Source of the DNA: Streptomyces sp. JHA26
GTDB lineage: Bacteria > Actinomycetota > Actinomycetes > Streptomycetales > Streptomycetaceae
Assembly (NCBI RefSeq): GCF_002005565.1
Contig: NZ_BDJC01000050.1
Location: 1-53,316, forward strand
Reading direction: 5' to 3'
DNA length: 53,316 bases
Made by a program: the position numbers and the translations under genes. The notes under the pieces were generated by a model, which was given only the letters and a program-made list of their open reading frames with translations, did no database searches and was not told the origin of the DNA. Positions 8,839-16,414 of this stretch are shown piece by piece. Position 1 is the first letter of the stretch; each line of letters begins with the position of its first letter.

Positions 8839-8887
8839 ACTAGTGTGCTCCGCGTCTAGGTTTCGATCTTGAGGAGCACACAGCGTC

Positions 8888-9544
8888 ATGCCCGCACAGC
8901 CACAGGGGGACCCTCGTCGGGCCCCCGGCTCGTCCTCGCCCCGTGCGCCGAGTGCCAGTAGTCCGTACGCCGGCGCGCTCGGGCCGAGGAAGAACCTCGT
9001 CGAACTGCCCGTCGGTCACACGGCAGAGGTCAGGCCCCCCGTCACGGCCGGTGACTTCATCGGCAAGTACTTCGCCCAGGACAGCCTGGAGTTCCTGCGC
9101 TGGGCCGCCAGGTACTTCCGGGACGACAATGTCACCCTGTGCGTACTGCTCTACATGATGGGAAGTCAAGAAGTGGGAGGGGCGGTCGAGCTCAAGCAGG
9201 CCGAGATCGCCGCCGAACTGGAGATGGATCCCGCTCAGGTGTCCCGCGCCCAGACCAAGCTGAAGCGGCTGGGCCTGGCCTACTCACCGAAGAGGGGAGC
9301 CATCCAGCTCCAGCCCGCGGTGACCCTTCGCGGAGGGTACCGGCTGGTCCAGAAGCCCGTTCGAGGGGCGGCCGCCAAAAGGGTCAAGGTGCAGGTGGAA
9401 CAACTGAGCCTTCTGAATGAACTCGTACGTGACACGGGCGTTCCGGAGGAATTCAAAGACATGGCCCTCCCGGGCGCGAGACTGCCCGAACCGTCATCGA
9501 AGGCGCGCAAGCGTAAGAGTACGAAGAGGAAGCCGGAGGCGTGA
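8888..9544 (+). CDS. winged-helix protein, putative plasmid replication initiator or regulator
   Basis: A 218-aa protein from ATG 8888, preceded by GAGGAG-like sequence. After a disordered Pro/Ser/Arg-rich N-terminus of about 35 residues, residues about 55-160 form a winged-helix unit: LEFLRWAARYFRDDNVTLCV, then AEIAAELEMDPAQVSRAQTK as a helix-turn-helix with a wing. The C-terminal tail is Lys/Arg-rich. It is followed 1 bp later by a second winged-helix gene, and both lie between a palindrome cluster and a parABS locus. Plasmid Rep proteins and their regulators often look like this, but sequence alone cannot separate initiator from regulator. Confidence 0.6.
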   Translation: MPAQPQGDPRRAPGSSSPRAPSASSPYAGALGPRKNLVELPVGHTAEVRPPVTAGDFIGKYFAQDSLEFLRWAARYFRDDNVTLCVLLYMMGSQEVGGAVELKQAEIAAELEMDPAQVSRAQTKLKRLGLAYSPKRGAIQLQPAVTLRGGYRLVQKPVRGAAAKRVKVQVEQLSLLNELVRDTGVPEEFKDMALPGARLPEPSSKARKRKSTKRKPEA

Positions 9545-9545
9545 G

Positions 9546-10085
9546 ATGAGGACTGCAGCGTCTGCGAACCCGGAGCCGCCGGAGCTGACGTACGGCACCT
9601 TCAACGGTTTCGCGTACATGCCCGCGATGCCGGGGATCGCCTACCGCGTGCTCTTCCGGCTTCTGGGGATCCAGGAACCAGGAGGGCGCTGCCTGGTCAC
9701 GGAAGAGGAACTGGCCGAGGCCCTGGATGTGCACCGCTCCATGGTGGGACGTGGTCTGCAGGCCCTCATCCTCGCCAGGCTCGTGTTCCGCCAGACCAAG
9801 GGCGTCTACCTCCTCAACCCGATGATCAGCGGTGCCCGCAGCATCACGGAGCACCTGGAGGCCATCGGGGCGCTCGACCCCGCCGACCGCCTCGACGTCG
9901 ACGACTACCAGGAACGTTACGACGCCGCTGTCGCCCGAGCCGAGCAGGAGAAGAGGGAGAAGCGTCTGGGCCGTGGCACGCCGGGCCGTCCCAAGCCCAC
10001 CGCATCCGCCACCGAGGAGACCGCGGACGTGCTGAACCTCTCGGCGGCCCGCGGCCGGTCACGCCGGAGGCCCTCCCGGCCGTGA
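9546..10085 (+). CDS. winged-helix protein, putative replication-associated partner
   Basis: A 179-aa protein from ATG 9546, directly following the preceding gene. Residues about 30-95 form a winged helix (VLFRLLGIQEPGGRCLVTEE, then LAEALDVHRSMVGRGLQALI and a VYLLNP wing). The C-terminus is charged and Arg-rich, ending GRSRRRPSRP. It resembles the upstream protein in layout, suggesting two related DNA-binding proteins acting together, as with the paired rep genes of some Streptomyces plasmids. A strong hairpin follows. Confidence 0.6.
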   Translation: MRTAASANPEPPELTYGTFNGFAYMPAMPGIAYRVLFRLLGIQEPGGRCLVTEEELAEALDVHRSMVGRGLQALILARLVFRQTKGVYLLNPMISGARSITEHLEAIGALDPADRLDVDDYQERYDAAVARAEQEKREKRLGRGTPGRPKPTASATEETADVLNLSAARGRSRRRPSRP

Positions 10086-10100
10086 CACGGCCGCACAACC

Positions 10101-10132
10101 ATTGAGGCCCCCGCCGAAGCGGGGGCCTCAAT
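10101..10132. terminator. perfect 14-bp stem hairpin after the Rep-like genes
   Basis: ATTGAGGCCCCCGC, loop CGAA, then the exact complement. It lies 16 bp past the stop of the second winged-helix gene. Confidence 0.85.
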
Positions 10133-10251
10133 GTGTCTAGGTTTCGGAAGGCAGCCTACCGCTTGATTCTCGGTGGAGCCAAGACAGACCCCGGCGCAGA
10201 CAGTGTGCCGACTCCTCCGGCGCGGGCAAGCTCCGCCGGTCCCGGTCCCGG

Positions 10252-10333
10252 TCCCCGGCCACGACGGAGGACGGACGAGAGGGCCCGGGATTATCACGCC
10301 GTGATAGTGGCGAGGGGGCAGGTGATTATCACG
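10252..10333. repeat. left copy of an 82/83-bp direct repeat with centromere-like palindromes
   Basis: Identical to 13896-13978 except for one extra G in a G-run in the right copy. It contains one near-complete TTATCACGCCGTGATAG (10291-10307) and ends with the half-site TTATCACG (10326-10333), cut at the palindrome centre exactly where the transposon-like element begins. Confidence 0.85.
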
Positions 10334-10436
10334 TGTCCTGTCTCAGCGAAGTTAGTCGTCCATCCCTGCGCTGACCTGCGTGGACTGGTTCGGGTGAGAC
10401 GCGGGGACTTGGTTCGTTGGGACAAATCTCGGCTCG

Positions 10437-10925
10437 CTAACGCAGCTGAGCGCTCCGATGCTGGTCGCCCGCCTGCTCCAAGGCGGCCTCGTAGGCGTGC
10501 AGGGCGGTGATGACTGTGGCGCGTTCCGCGGGGTCGAGGCCGCGCATGACGCGTTCCCAGGCGGAGGCGCTGCCAGAAAGCCATTCACTGATCGGTGCGG
10601 CGTAGGCGGGGGCGATGGCGATGATGCGGCGGCGGCGGTCGGCGGGATCGGCAGTGCGCTGCAGGACGCCCGGCCGTGACAGCTCGCTGACCATGAGGCT
10701 GACAGTCGTCGGGGCCACCTCCAGCCGAGCGGCTAGCTCGTTGATGCTGGTGGGACCGTCGTACTCCAGGTGGGCCAGCAGTGCGAGGTGTCGCGGTGCC
10801 AGGTCCAGGCCCTGGAGCGCCGGGGGTATGGGCAGGCGCTTGGCGCGGCCCACGAGCCGTGGCATGAGCAACAGCAGGGTGCGGACAGCCTCATCGACGG
10901 CTGGACCGCCCGATTCCGTGGACAT
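10437..10925 (-). CDS. MarR-family transcriptional regulator
   Basis: A 162-aa protein from ATG 10925. The longer frame to 11045 would overlap the divergent gene and its promoter. The winged helix covers residues about 40-105 (LDLAPRHLALLAHLEYDGPT, then INELAARLEVAPTTVSLMVS, then DRRRRIIAIA in the wing), flanked by dimerisation helices. It is divergent from the tautomerase gene with 64 bp between, and two palindrome-like sites lie in that gap. That is the usual layout of a MarR repressor controlling itself and a neighbouring detoxification gene. It is cargo of the defective transposon. Confidence 0.9.
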   Translation of the reverse strand: MSTESGGPAVDEAVRTLLLLMPRLVGRAKRLPIPPALQGLDLAPRHLALLAHLEYDGPTSINELAARLEVAPTTVSLMVSELSRPGVLQRTADPADRRRRIIAIAPAYAAPISEWLSGSASAWERVMRGLDPAERATVITALHAYEAALEQAGDQHRSAQLR

Positions 10926-10944
10926 CAGCGACCTCTTCCAGATA

Positions 10945-10974
10945 CCTTTAAGAGCAAAGGCTTTGGATTCAAAG
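10945..10974. promoter_or_regulatory. two adjacent candidate MarR operators
   Basis: CCTTTAAGAGCAAAGG (10945-10960, arms CCTTT/AAAGG) and CTTTGGATTCAAAG (10961-10974, arms CTTTG/CAAAG) abut in the 64-bp divergent gap between the marR and tautomerase genes. They are the only A+T-rich dyads there. Confidence 0.55.
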
Positions 10975-10989
10975 GGAACGAGGTCCACT

Positions 10990-11370
10990 ATGCCGCATCT
11001 GACCGTCCACCTTCCAGAGAACAGGCTGGCCGGGAACGAACCCATGCTCGTCGCCGCACTGACCGACGCTGTCGTCGACGTCTATGGCGAATGGGCCCGC
11101 GATCTCGTAAGCGTCCGCCTGACCGGAGTCCCCGCAGGCCGTTTCGCGCAGGGTGGCAAGGCCGTGGACACAAATGCCTCGGTGATCTTGGGCGTCCGCG
11201 CTGGTGTCTTCGACCGCCCCGACGCCGCCCAGATCACCGCGCGCCTGGGCACCGCGCTCACCGACGCGATCACACGTGTCGTCGGTGATGACCTCCGCGC
11301 CGGCACCATGGTCGAACTCGTGCCGTCACCGCCAGAACGTACCTTCGTCGGCGGCGTCCTCACCGTGTGA
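10990..11370 (+). CDS. tautomerase-family protein
   Basis: A 126-aa protein from ATG 10990. The N-terminus is Met-Pro (MPHLTVHLPENRLAG), so the catalytic Pro1 of the 4-oxalocrotonate tautomerase/MIF superfamily is present after Met removal. The length corresponds to a double-domain form (about 60 residues each), with an internal ARDLVSVRLTGVPAGRFAQGG segment and a C-terminal VGGVLTV strand. These enzymes isomerise keto/enol acids or dehalogenate small acids; the substrate here is unknown. Divergent regulation by the neighbouring MarR protein is likely. Confidence 0.82.
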   Translation: MPHLTVHLPENRLAGNEPMLVAALTDAVVDVYGEWARDLVSVRLTGVPAGRFAQGGKAVDTNASVILGVRAGVFDRPDAAQITARLGTALTDAITRVVGDDLRAGTMVELVPSPPERTFVGGVLTV

Positions 11371-11410
11371 CCCCCGTCTGGGCCACCTCACAACCCGGCT
11401 GCACTCAGGC

Positions 11411-12284
11411 TCAGCAGCGGTAGTAGGGGTGGAACGGGCTCCACAGTGTTTCCGCGTCGGCTTCATCGGGTTGGCGCGGTGGCGGGATCGTTTCGCGAGG
11501 GAAGAACGCGTCGTAGATCCTCGGGCTTCGGTAGAAGGCGACGAACTTGTGGGTGGAGAAATGCTGCTCCACCCATTGGATCAGAGGGTCCTTGGGGGCG
11601 TAGCCGGGAAGGATGTTGCGGACGGTGATCTGCTCGACGAGCCAGGCGACGTGGCCGGTGGCGAGGACGCGGCGTTCCCGGGTAGGGCTCTGAGGCGTTC
11701 GCGGTGGGCCGCGGCGCGGCAAATACGGGAACACCACACCGGCTGGCACCGACTTCCGCACGAGGAGCTTGTCTTCTGCTGCAGATCCTGCCCGCAGTGT
11801 CCGTACTGTCCGTGGCCCACCGGGCTTCGTAGGAGGCTTGCCGGCAAGGCTCGGAACACCAGCGAAACGGGCGGTTGCGTTCGACGACGGTGCCGCAGCG
11901 GGCGCAGGGTGCTCTGTGGGCGGTGGGCCGGCGGGCGCCTTGGCGCGAGAGCGGGACGCGCTTCCGGCGGGCGGTCAGGGGGCAGCGGTCGGAACACCAT
12001 CGTGCGGGTCGGCCCTTGACCCTCCGGGAGTGCAGGGGCTGGAAACAGTTGCCGCATCGCGTGTCGATCAGTGCTCGTTGCAGGTCAGTAAGGGGGCGTC
12101 CGGTGACCGCGGCCGGTTTCTCGACGAGGGGCGGGCCGGCGGAGCCGACCGCGCAGAGGTGGGAGCGCAGATCAGCGGGCGGGAGGTGGTTGGCGTGCGC
12201 CAGGCGCTGGATGTAGGAGTCGACGGTGTCGTCGTCGGCCGGGCGAACGTAGATCGGCAAGCGGGGAGGAGGGATATCGGTCAT
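11411..12284 (-). pseudogene. tniQ: TniQ-like transposition protein, frameshifted
   Basis: The natural start is ATG 12284, overlapping the expected tniB stop (ATGA), and it begins MTDIPPPRLPIYVRPADDDT. Residues about 10-35 give the TniQ-like DSYIQRLAHANHL segment. Two zinc-ribbon-like pairs follow: CGNC...CSDRC and CARCG...CSEPC. Near 11783-11789 the frame must drop one base to join the protein-like C-terminus (RKSVPAGVVFPYLPRRG, then LVEQITVRNILPGYAPKDPL) that ends at 11411. TniQ proteins direct target choice in Tn7/Tn5053-type elements. A sequencing error cannot be excluded. Confidence 0.6.
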
Positions 12285-13332
12285 CGCTGCCTGACGGGCT
12301 TCCGGGTGGGACGGACGGACTCCGCTGCATGGTCCAGGGGGGATGGCGTCGAGGCCTTCCTTGGTGACGCGTTCCGTGCCGTTGAGGATCGCGTCGATCG
12401 CGGCTCCCCGGATGGCGTGGGACAGGGCGCCGATCATCCCGTCGGTGCGGTTGTGCAGGTAGCGGTCCAATTTGACCAGGCTGCGCGGTGGGTGGTCGTG
12501 CAGGATCAGAGTCTCTTCCATAGTCACGATCAGCCCTTTCCATTCGTCGCCGTAGGGGAACGGGCCGGTGGGGACGAGCGTGAAACGGCCCGCGATCTGA
12601 GCGCCTCGCGTGCCGACCAGCAGTTCACTGGTCTGCAAGTCGATCCCCGCATAGACGAAGGTGGCGGGGATGCGCTCGGAGAAGTACTTCAAGGTGTCGG
12701 AAACCTCGGCGCCGGCCTGGGGCCTCTGCGAGATGTTGTGGATCTCGTCGACGAGCACGAGACCCGTGCGGGTGTCGGTGCAGATCCCCACCACGGCCTC
12801 GATGATGTCGGTCATGTTCGACCGGGGACGGACCGGAAGCCCCAGGAACCGGGCGAACTCCGCCGCGACCATGCGGGCGGTCGCAGCGGGCGGAACCGTG
12901 ATGTAGAGGACCGGGATGCGGTCGCCGGCGTTCGGGTGACGGGCCCGGTCGAGGAGTTCGTGGGCGCGGCCAAGTTGGGCGATGGCGCTGGTCTTACCCG
13001 TGCCCTGGAAGGCCCGAGACCACCAGGCCGCGCCGGGCGCTGATCGCGTGCCGGTTCAGCAGGGCCAGGCGACGGCCGCAGATCCGCGTCTTCTCGACGA
13101 ACGACGTGGAGACCGCGAGCATCCGGGCGTGATGATCGAGGCGGTCCTCGTCGTAAAGGTCTTGCTCGGTCGGTGACAGCTGCCGCAGTTCATCCGAGAA
13201 CAGCCGGGCCGGGTGCGGAGGCGGGCCGTCGACGAACTTCCGCCAGCCGACCAGAGTGGTCAGTTGCCGGTTCGCCTCGGCGTCGGCCTCCTGCACTGTC
13301 GTGGGCCCTGCCGCGGGGCAGGAGCGGGTCAC
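12281..13332 (-). pseudogene. tniB: TniB/TnsC-like AAA+ transposition ATPase with two single-base frameshifts
   Basis: It starts at GTG 13332, overlapping the preceding stop. The N-terminal 112 residues run to RRGLVVSGLPGHG and stop inside Walker A. Removing one G from the GGG near 13005-13010 gives a perfect GLPGTGKTS and joins the second part, which has Walker B LVLVDEIHNIS and an AAA+ sensor region. Near 12338 a run of six C (coding strand) instead of five fuses the C-terminus in frame to tniQ. With five, the gene ends IPLDHAAESVRPTRKPVRQR at a TGA overlapping the tniQ ATG. The protein normally activates the transposase at the target. Confidence 0.7.
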
Positions 13333-13787
13333 GTGCGCCTCCAGGGGGTGGCGAGCGGGTCGAACAGGCCTAGCGGGATGACGTCGGCGAGCTCGGTGTC
13401 CGACTCGTCGACGACCACCGCCGATCCGTCCGCGCGACGCACGAAGTAGTCCGGGGCGTGCCGACGCTCCCGCTCGCCGTCATGCCAGTGCAGCCAGAAC
13501 GGCTGCGAGCCGGTCCCCACCACGTTCGGATCGAAGTCCATCAGCAGCAGTCGGTCCCGCTCCAGCCACGACTCGAAGCCGACGTGCCGCCCGGTCGTCG
13601 CCGCCCAGTACCAGCCCGGGAAGTGACGCTCACCGCGCGACCAACGGAACGTCCGTACCGGATCGACGTCTTCGAACCGGCCCGTCACACAGTCCCGCAG
13701 CGGACGCCGACCGCGTCCGTGCGCTACGTCCACGTACGACAACTCGACGCACGGCCCCGCCTGATCCACACCAGCCGGTACAGCCAT
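13329..13787 (-). pseudogene. TnsA-like endonuclease fused to a presumed TniA/TnsB tail
   Basis: From ATG 13787, 152 residues. The centre matches a TnsA endonuclease core: RTFRWSRGERHFPGWYWAAT, then HVGFESWLERDRLLLMDFDP with the catalytic Glu region, then RHAPDYFVRRADGSAVVVDE with the D...E pair. Directly after this the protein ends in TELADVIPLGLFDPLATPWR and overlaps the tniB start. In related elements a long DDE transposase gene lies between tnsA and tniB and ends right at tniB. The tail here is best explained as its last residues, so an in-frame deletion probably removed the rest of tnsA and almost all of the transposase gene. The origin of the tail is inference. Confidence 0.6.
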
Positions 13788-13895
13788 CCAGCACCCCCCA
13801 GCGCCCTCAACCGCGCGACTAGGTTCGCTGAGACAGAAGCCCGAACGACTCGGTTCGCTGAGAAAACGACTTGATTGAGTGAGACGCGTCACCGA

Positions 13896-13978
13896 TCCCC
13901 GGCCACGACGGAGGACGGACGAGAGGGCCCGGGATTATCACGCCGTGATAGTGGCGAGGGGGGCAGGTGATTATCACG
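13896..13978. repeat. right copy of the 82/83-bp direct repeat
   Basis: Repeats 10252-10333 with one additional G. Here the final half-site continues into a complete palindrome, so the right copy is the undamaged one. Confidence 0.85.
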
Positions 13979-14034
13979 GCGTGATAATCCGGCCCGGCGA
14001 CGGTGACCCGGACCGGACTATCACGCCGTGATAA
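13935..14034. promoter_or_regulatory. parS-like centromere array upstream of parA
   Basis: Three copies of the 17-bp palindrome TTATCACGSCGTGATAA: TTATCACGCCGTGATAG at 13935-13951, TTATCACGGCGTGATAA at 13971-13987 and CTATCACGCCGTGATAA at 14018-14034. Another copy is at 10291-10307, a half-site at 10326-10333, and a perfect copy is inside parB at 16050-16066. The motif differs from the chromosomal Streptomyces parS (GTTTCACGTGAAAC). Its clustering at parAB makes it the likely ParB binding site. Confidence 0.8.
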
Positions 14035-14088
14035 CCACCGGGCAGGACATCAGCACCGGGTGAAACCCCGTCAAACCCCGCAAGGTGC

Positions 14089-14125
14089 TTGCTTTTGCCA
14101 TCCTCGGCGTCAGTATACTGACGCC
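14089..14125 (+). promoter_or_regulatory. parA promoter and operator, probably giving a leaderless mRNA
   Basis: A perfect 20-bp palindrome GGCGTCAGTATACTGACGCC (14106-14125) touches the parA ATG at 14126. Its centre holds a -10-like TATACT (14114-14119), 6 bp before the ATG. No ribosome-binding site precedes the ATG, so transcription probably starts at or next to it. A -35-like TTGCTT (14089-14094) is 19 bp further up. Confidence 0.65.
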
Positions 14126-15289
14126 ATGGCCTCTCCCTACCCTGACGGAGACCGGGAAAAGGTAGCGTCCAAGCTGCCGCCGGCGCTCCAGCAATCACTC
14201 AAGGTCCGCGCCGCCGAGCTCAGTCTGGATATTCAGGAAGCCGTCGAGGCGGCCATCAACGGGTGGCGTGCCGGCTCCGCTGCCGCCACGGAAGTGGACA
14301 CCTCCGGCGCCAGGTCGTTCTCCACCTGGCTCCCGCCGGGCCTGTACGAGCAGTTCAAGGAGACGTGCAGCGGCCGCGGCGTCTCGTACACGCAGGGGCT
14401 CGCCCAGTCGATCCGCGGCTGGCTCGACGCGAACCCGTCTCCCCGGCACGGCGTCCGCGGAACGGATCCCGAACGGAAGATCGTCGGCAACCAGAAGGGC
14501 GGTGTCGGCAAGACCGCCGTCTCCGCCGGCATCGGCCAGGCCTACGCCGAAGCGGGCAAGCGCGTCCTCATCGTCGACTTCGACCCTCAGGGACACCTCA
14601 GCGAACAGCTCGGGGTCCCCCAGATCGAGCCCGGTCACGACAGTCTCGTCTCGCACATGTGCGGCGAAGGCTCCGGTGACCTGCGCGACCTGGTCGTGGT
14701 GATAGAGGACCAGCGGTTCGAGAAGCGGCTGCACGTACTGCCCGCCTGCTTCGACGGCTTCCTCCTCGACGCGAAGATCGCCGTCGTGGCGACACAGAAG
14801 CGCGGCTTCCAGAAGGAGGCGGCCCTCGAACTGGCGCTGCGTCCCCTCGAGGCCGACTACGACGTCATCATCATCGACTGCCCGCCCAGCCTCGGGATCG
14901 CCATGGACGCCGCCCTGTACTACGGCCACCGACGCAGGGGGGAACCCGCCGGTGTCTCCGGCGTCGTCATCCCCGTCCTGGCCGAGGACTCGTCGGCCAC
15001 GGCCTACGGCATGCTGGCCCAGCAGATCGAGGACCTCTGCCAGGACCTCTCCCTCGAGGTCGACTACCTCGGCCTGGTCGTGAACCTGTACGACTCCCGG
15101 CGCGGTTACGTCGCCACGTCCTCCTTGGACAACTGGAAGGCGCTCGGCGACCCGAAGGTCCTCGCCGTCATCGGTGATCTGAAGGAGCAGAGGGAAGCGG
15201 TCCGCAAGCGGATGCCGCTGCTGTCCTACGCCCCCTACAGCGACCAGGCGGAGGCCATGCGACAGGTGGCGAGGGGGGCGACCCGGTGA
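14126..15289 (+). CDS. parA: ParA partition ATPase with N-terminal ribbon-helix-helix-like repeats
   Basis: A 387-aa protein. The ATPase half has the deviant Walker A KGGVGKT (residues 124-130), the A' motif VDFDPQG (150-156), Walker B-like VIIIDCPPS and a C-terminal VNLYDSRRGYVA segment. In front are two similar stretches, KVASKLPPALQQSLKVRAAE (from residue 12) and FSTWLPPGLYEQFKETCSGR (from residue 65). Each is followed by a helix and a Gly-Trp (INGW, IRGWL), the pattern of ribbon-helix-helix DNA-binding domains. It drives segregation of the replicon with ParB. The N-terminal repeats and the palindrome at the start codon suggest autorepression. The long frame from 14003 is rejected because it reads through parS-like sites. 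Confidence 0.9.
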   Translation: MASPYPDGDREKVASKLPPALQQSLKVRAAELSLDIQEAVEAAINGWRAGSAAATEVDTSGARSFSTWLPPGLYEQFKETCSGRGVSYTQGLAQSIRGWLDANPSPRHGVRGTDPERKIVGNQKGGVGKTAVSAGIGQAYAEAGKRVLIVDFDPQGHLSEQLGVPQIEPGHDSLVSHMCGEGSGDLRDLVVVIEDQRFEKRLHVLPACFDGFLLDAKIAVVATQKRGFQKEAALELALRPLEADYDVIIIDCPPSLGIAMDAALYYGHRRRGEPAGVSGVVIPVLAEDSSATAYGMLAQQIEDLCQDLSLEVDYLGLVVNLYDSRRGYVATSSLDNWKALGDPKVLAVIGDLKEQREAVRKRMPLLSYAPYSDQAEAMRQVARGATR

Positions 15290-16398
15290 GCAAGGCCGAC
15301 TCCCTGGGATCGGCACCCGCGTTCGGCGCGGCGCGCGGAGCCCGGTCCTCACGACGCAACCTCATCGACAGGACCATCGGAGGGGACGAGTCGACCGCGG
15401 CGGCCGTCACCGAGCTCCCGGTCACCCTCATCAGCGACAACCCGGACAACCCGCGCAATCACCTGCGCAACCTCGACGAGACGGTGCAGACCGTCCGCGA
15501 GGTCGGCATCGTCATCCCCATCGCCGTCGCCACGGTCGAGGCCTACCTGCGGAACCGGCCGGAGCGCGCCGGCGACCTCGACGACGGAGCGCAGTACATC
15601 GTCGTCGACGGCCACCGCCGTCTCGAGGCCGCCCGCCGCGTCGGGATGGCCACCATTCCGGTCCGGGTCGACAACGGCCGTGTCGCCACCGACGAGGCTC
15701 TCCTGGAGGCCGCGTTCGTCGCGAACTACCACCGCGACGACATGACCGACCTCGAAGAGGCCCACGCCCTGAAGACCCTGGTCGACTACTACGGGTCCCA
15801 GACCAAGGCGGCCAAGCGGCTGGGCATTCCGCAGAACACCATCTCCAGCAAGCTGTCGCTGCTCAAGCTCACCCCTGAGCTGCAGAAGGACCTGGTGACC
15901 GGGGAACGGAAGGTGGAGCACGTCCGCAACCTCGGCAAGCTGCCTCCCGAGGAGCAGAAGGCGAAGGCGGACGAACGGGCGGAGGCGGCCCGCAGGAAGG
16001 CGGAGGTCCGGTCGGGGAGGACCGTGGCCCGAACCGCGGACCCCGCCGATTATCACGGCGTGATAATTCCGGAGACGCCTGCCGCCTCGGCCGTCTCCCC
16101 GTCGCCACCGGCGCGGTCCGTTCCGGTCGTGCCGTCGGCCGGCGGTGAGCAGGGCGCCGGGTCCGTCCCGGAACCGCGGACCGGCACGGAGGAACCCGGG
16201 ACGGCGCAGCCGGAAGGCGCGCGGCCCGGGCAGCCGAAGCGGCTCCCGTACGACGACGCCTTCTACTGCGTGCACCACCTCCACCGGAAGATGCAGCCGA
16301 AGACGTTCGTCCAGGGGGCCCGGGTGTGGATGGACCTTCTGCGAGAGAAGCACCCGGACGAGTACGAGGCCCTGCTCGCCGAGCTGGGATCCCGGTAG
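15286..16398 (+). CDS. parB: ParB partition protein
   Basis: A 370-aa protein from GTG 15286, overlapping the parA stop (GTGA). Residues about 40-145 are the ParB/Srx domain, with NPRNH (box I) and VVDGHRRLEAAR (box II, nucleotide-binding GHRR). The helix-turn-helix follows at about 165-190 (SQTKAAKRLGIPQNTISSKL). An Ala/Pro-rich linker of about 90 residues precedes a C-terminal dimerisation-like segment (DDAFYCVHHLHRKMQPKTFV). The linker DNA contains a perfect copy of the centromere palindrome (16050-16066). With parA and the upstream array this is a plasmid-type parABS locus. Confidence 0.93.
   Translation: MSKADSLGSAPAFGAARGARSSRRNLIDRTIGGDESTAAAVTELPVTLISDNPDNPRNHLRNLDETVQTVREVGIVIPIAVATVEAYLRNRPERAGDLDDGAQYIVVDGHRRLEAARRVGMATIPVRVDNGRVATDEALLEAAFVANYHRDDMTDLEEAHALKTLVDYYGSQTKAAKRLGIPQNTISSKLSLLKLTPELQKDLVTGERKVEHVRNLGKLPPEEQKAKADERAEAARRKAEVRSGRTVARTADPADYHGVIIPETPAASAVSPSPPARSVPVVPSAGGEQGAGSVPEPRTGTEEPGTAQPEGARPGQPKRLPYDDAFYCVHHLHRKMQPKTFVQGARVWMDLLREKHPDEYEALLAELGSR
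16050..16066. promoter_or_regulatory. parS-like palindrome inside parB
   Basis: TTATCACGGCGTGATAA, a perfect 17-bp copy of the upstream sites, within the sequence encoding the ParB linker (protein DYHGVI). It could nucleate ParB on its own gene. Confidence 0.8.
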
Positions 16399-16414
16399 TC
16401 CTCGGTACGGAGCC

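Larger units (their letters stand above)
10334..13891. mobile_element. defective Tn7/Tn5053-like transposon with marR-tautomerase cargo
   Basis: The ends align as inverted repeats: TGTCTCAGCGAAGTTAGTCG at 10339-10358 against the complement of 13867-13886. Each end carries extra copies of the motif CGACTnGGTTCGCTGAGACA: 13816-13835, 13846-13865 and 13867-13886 on the right, and 10383-10401 and 10406-10424 on the left. This is the multi-site end structure of Tn7-type elements. Inside are remnants of tnsA/tniA, tniB and tniQ plus two cargo genes. The DDE transposase is missing and tniB and tniQ are frameshifted, so it is immobile by itself. It lies within a parS-like repeat array, bracketed by an 82/83-bp direct repeat. 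Confidence 0.7.
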
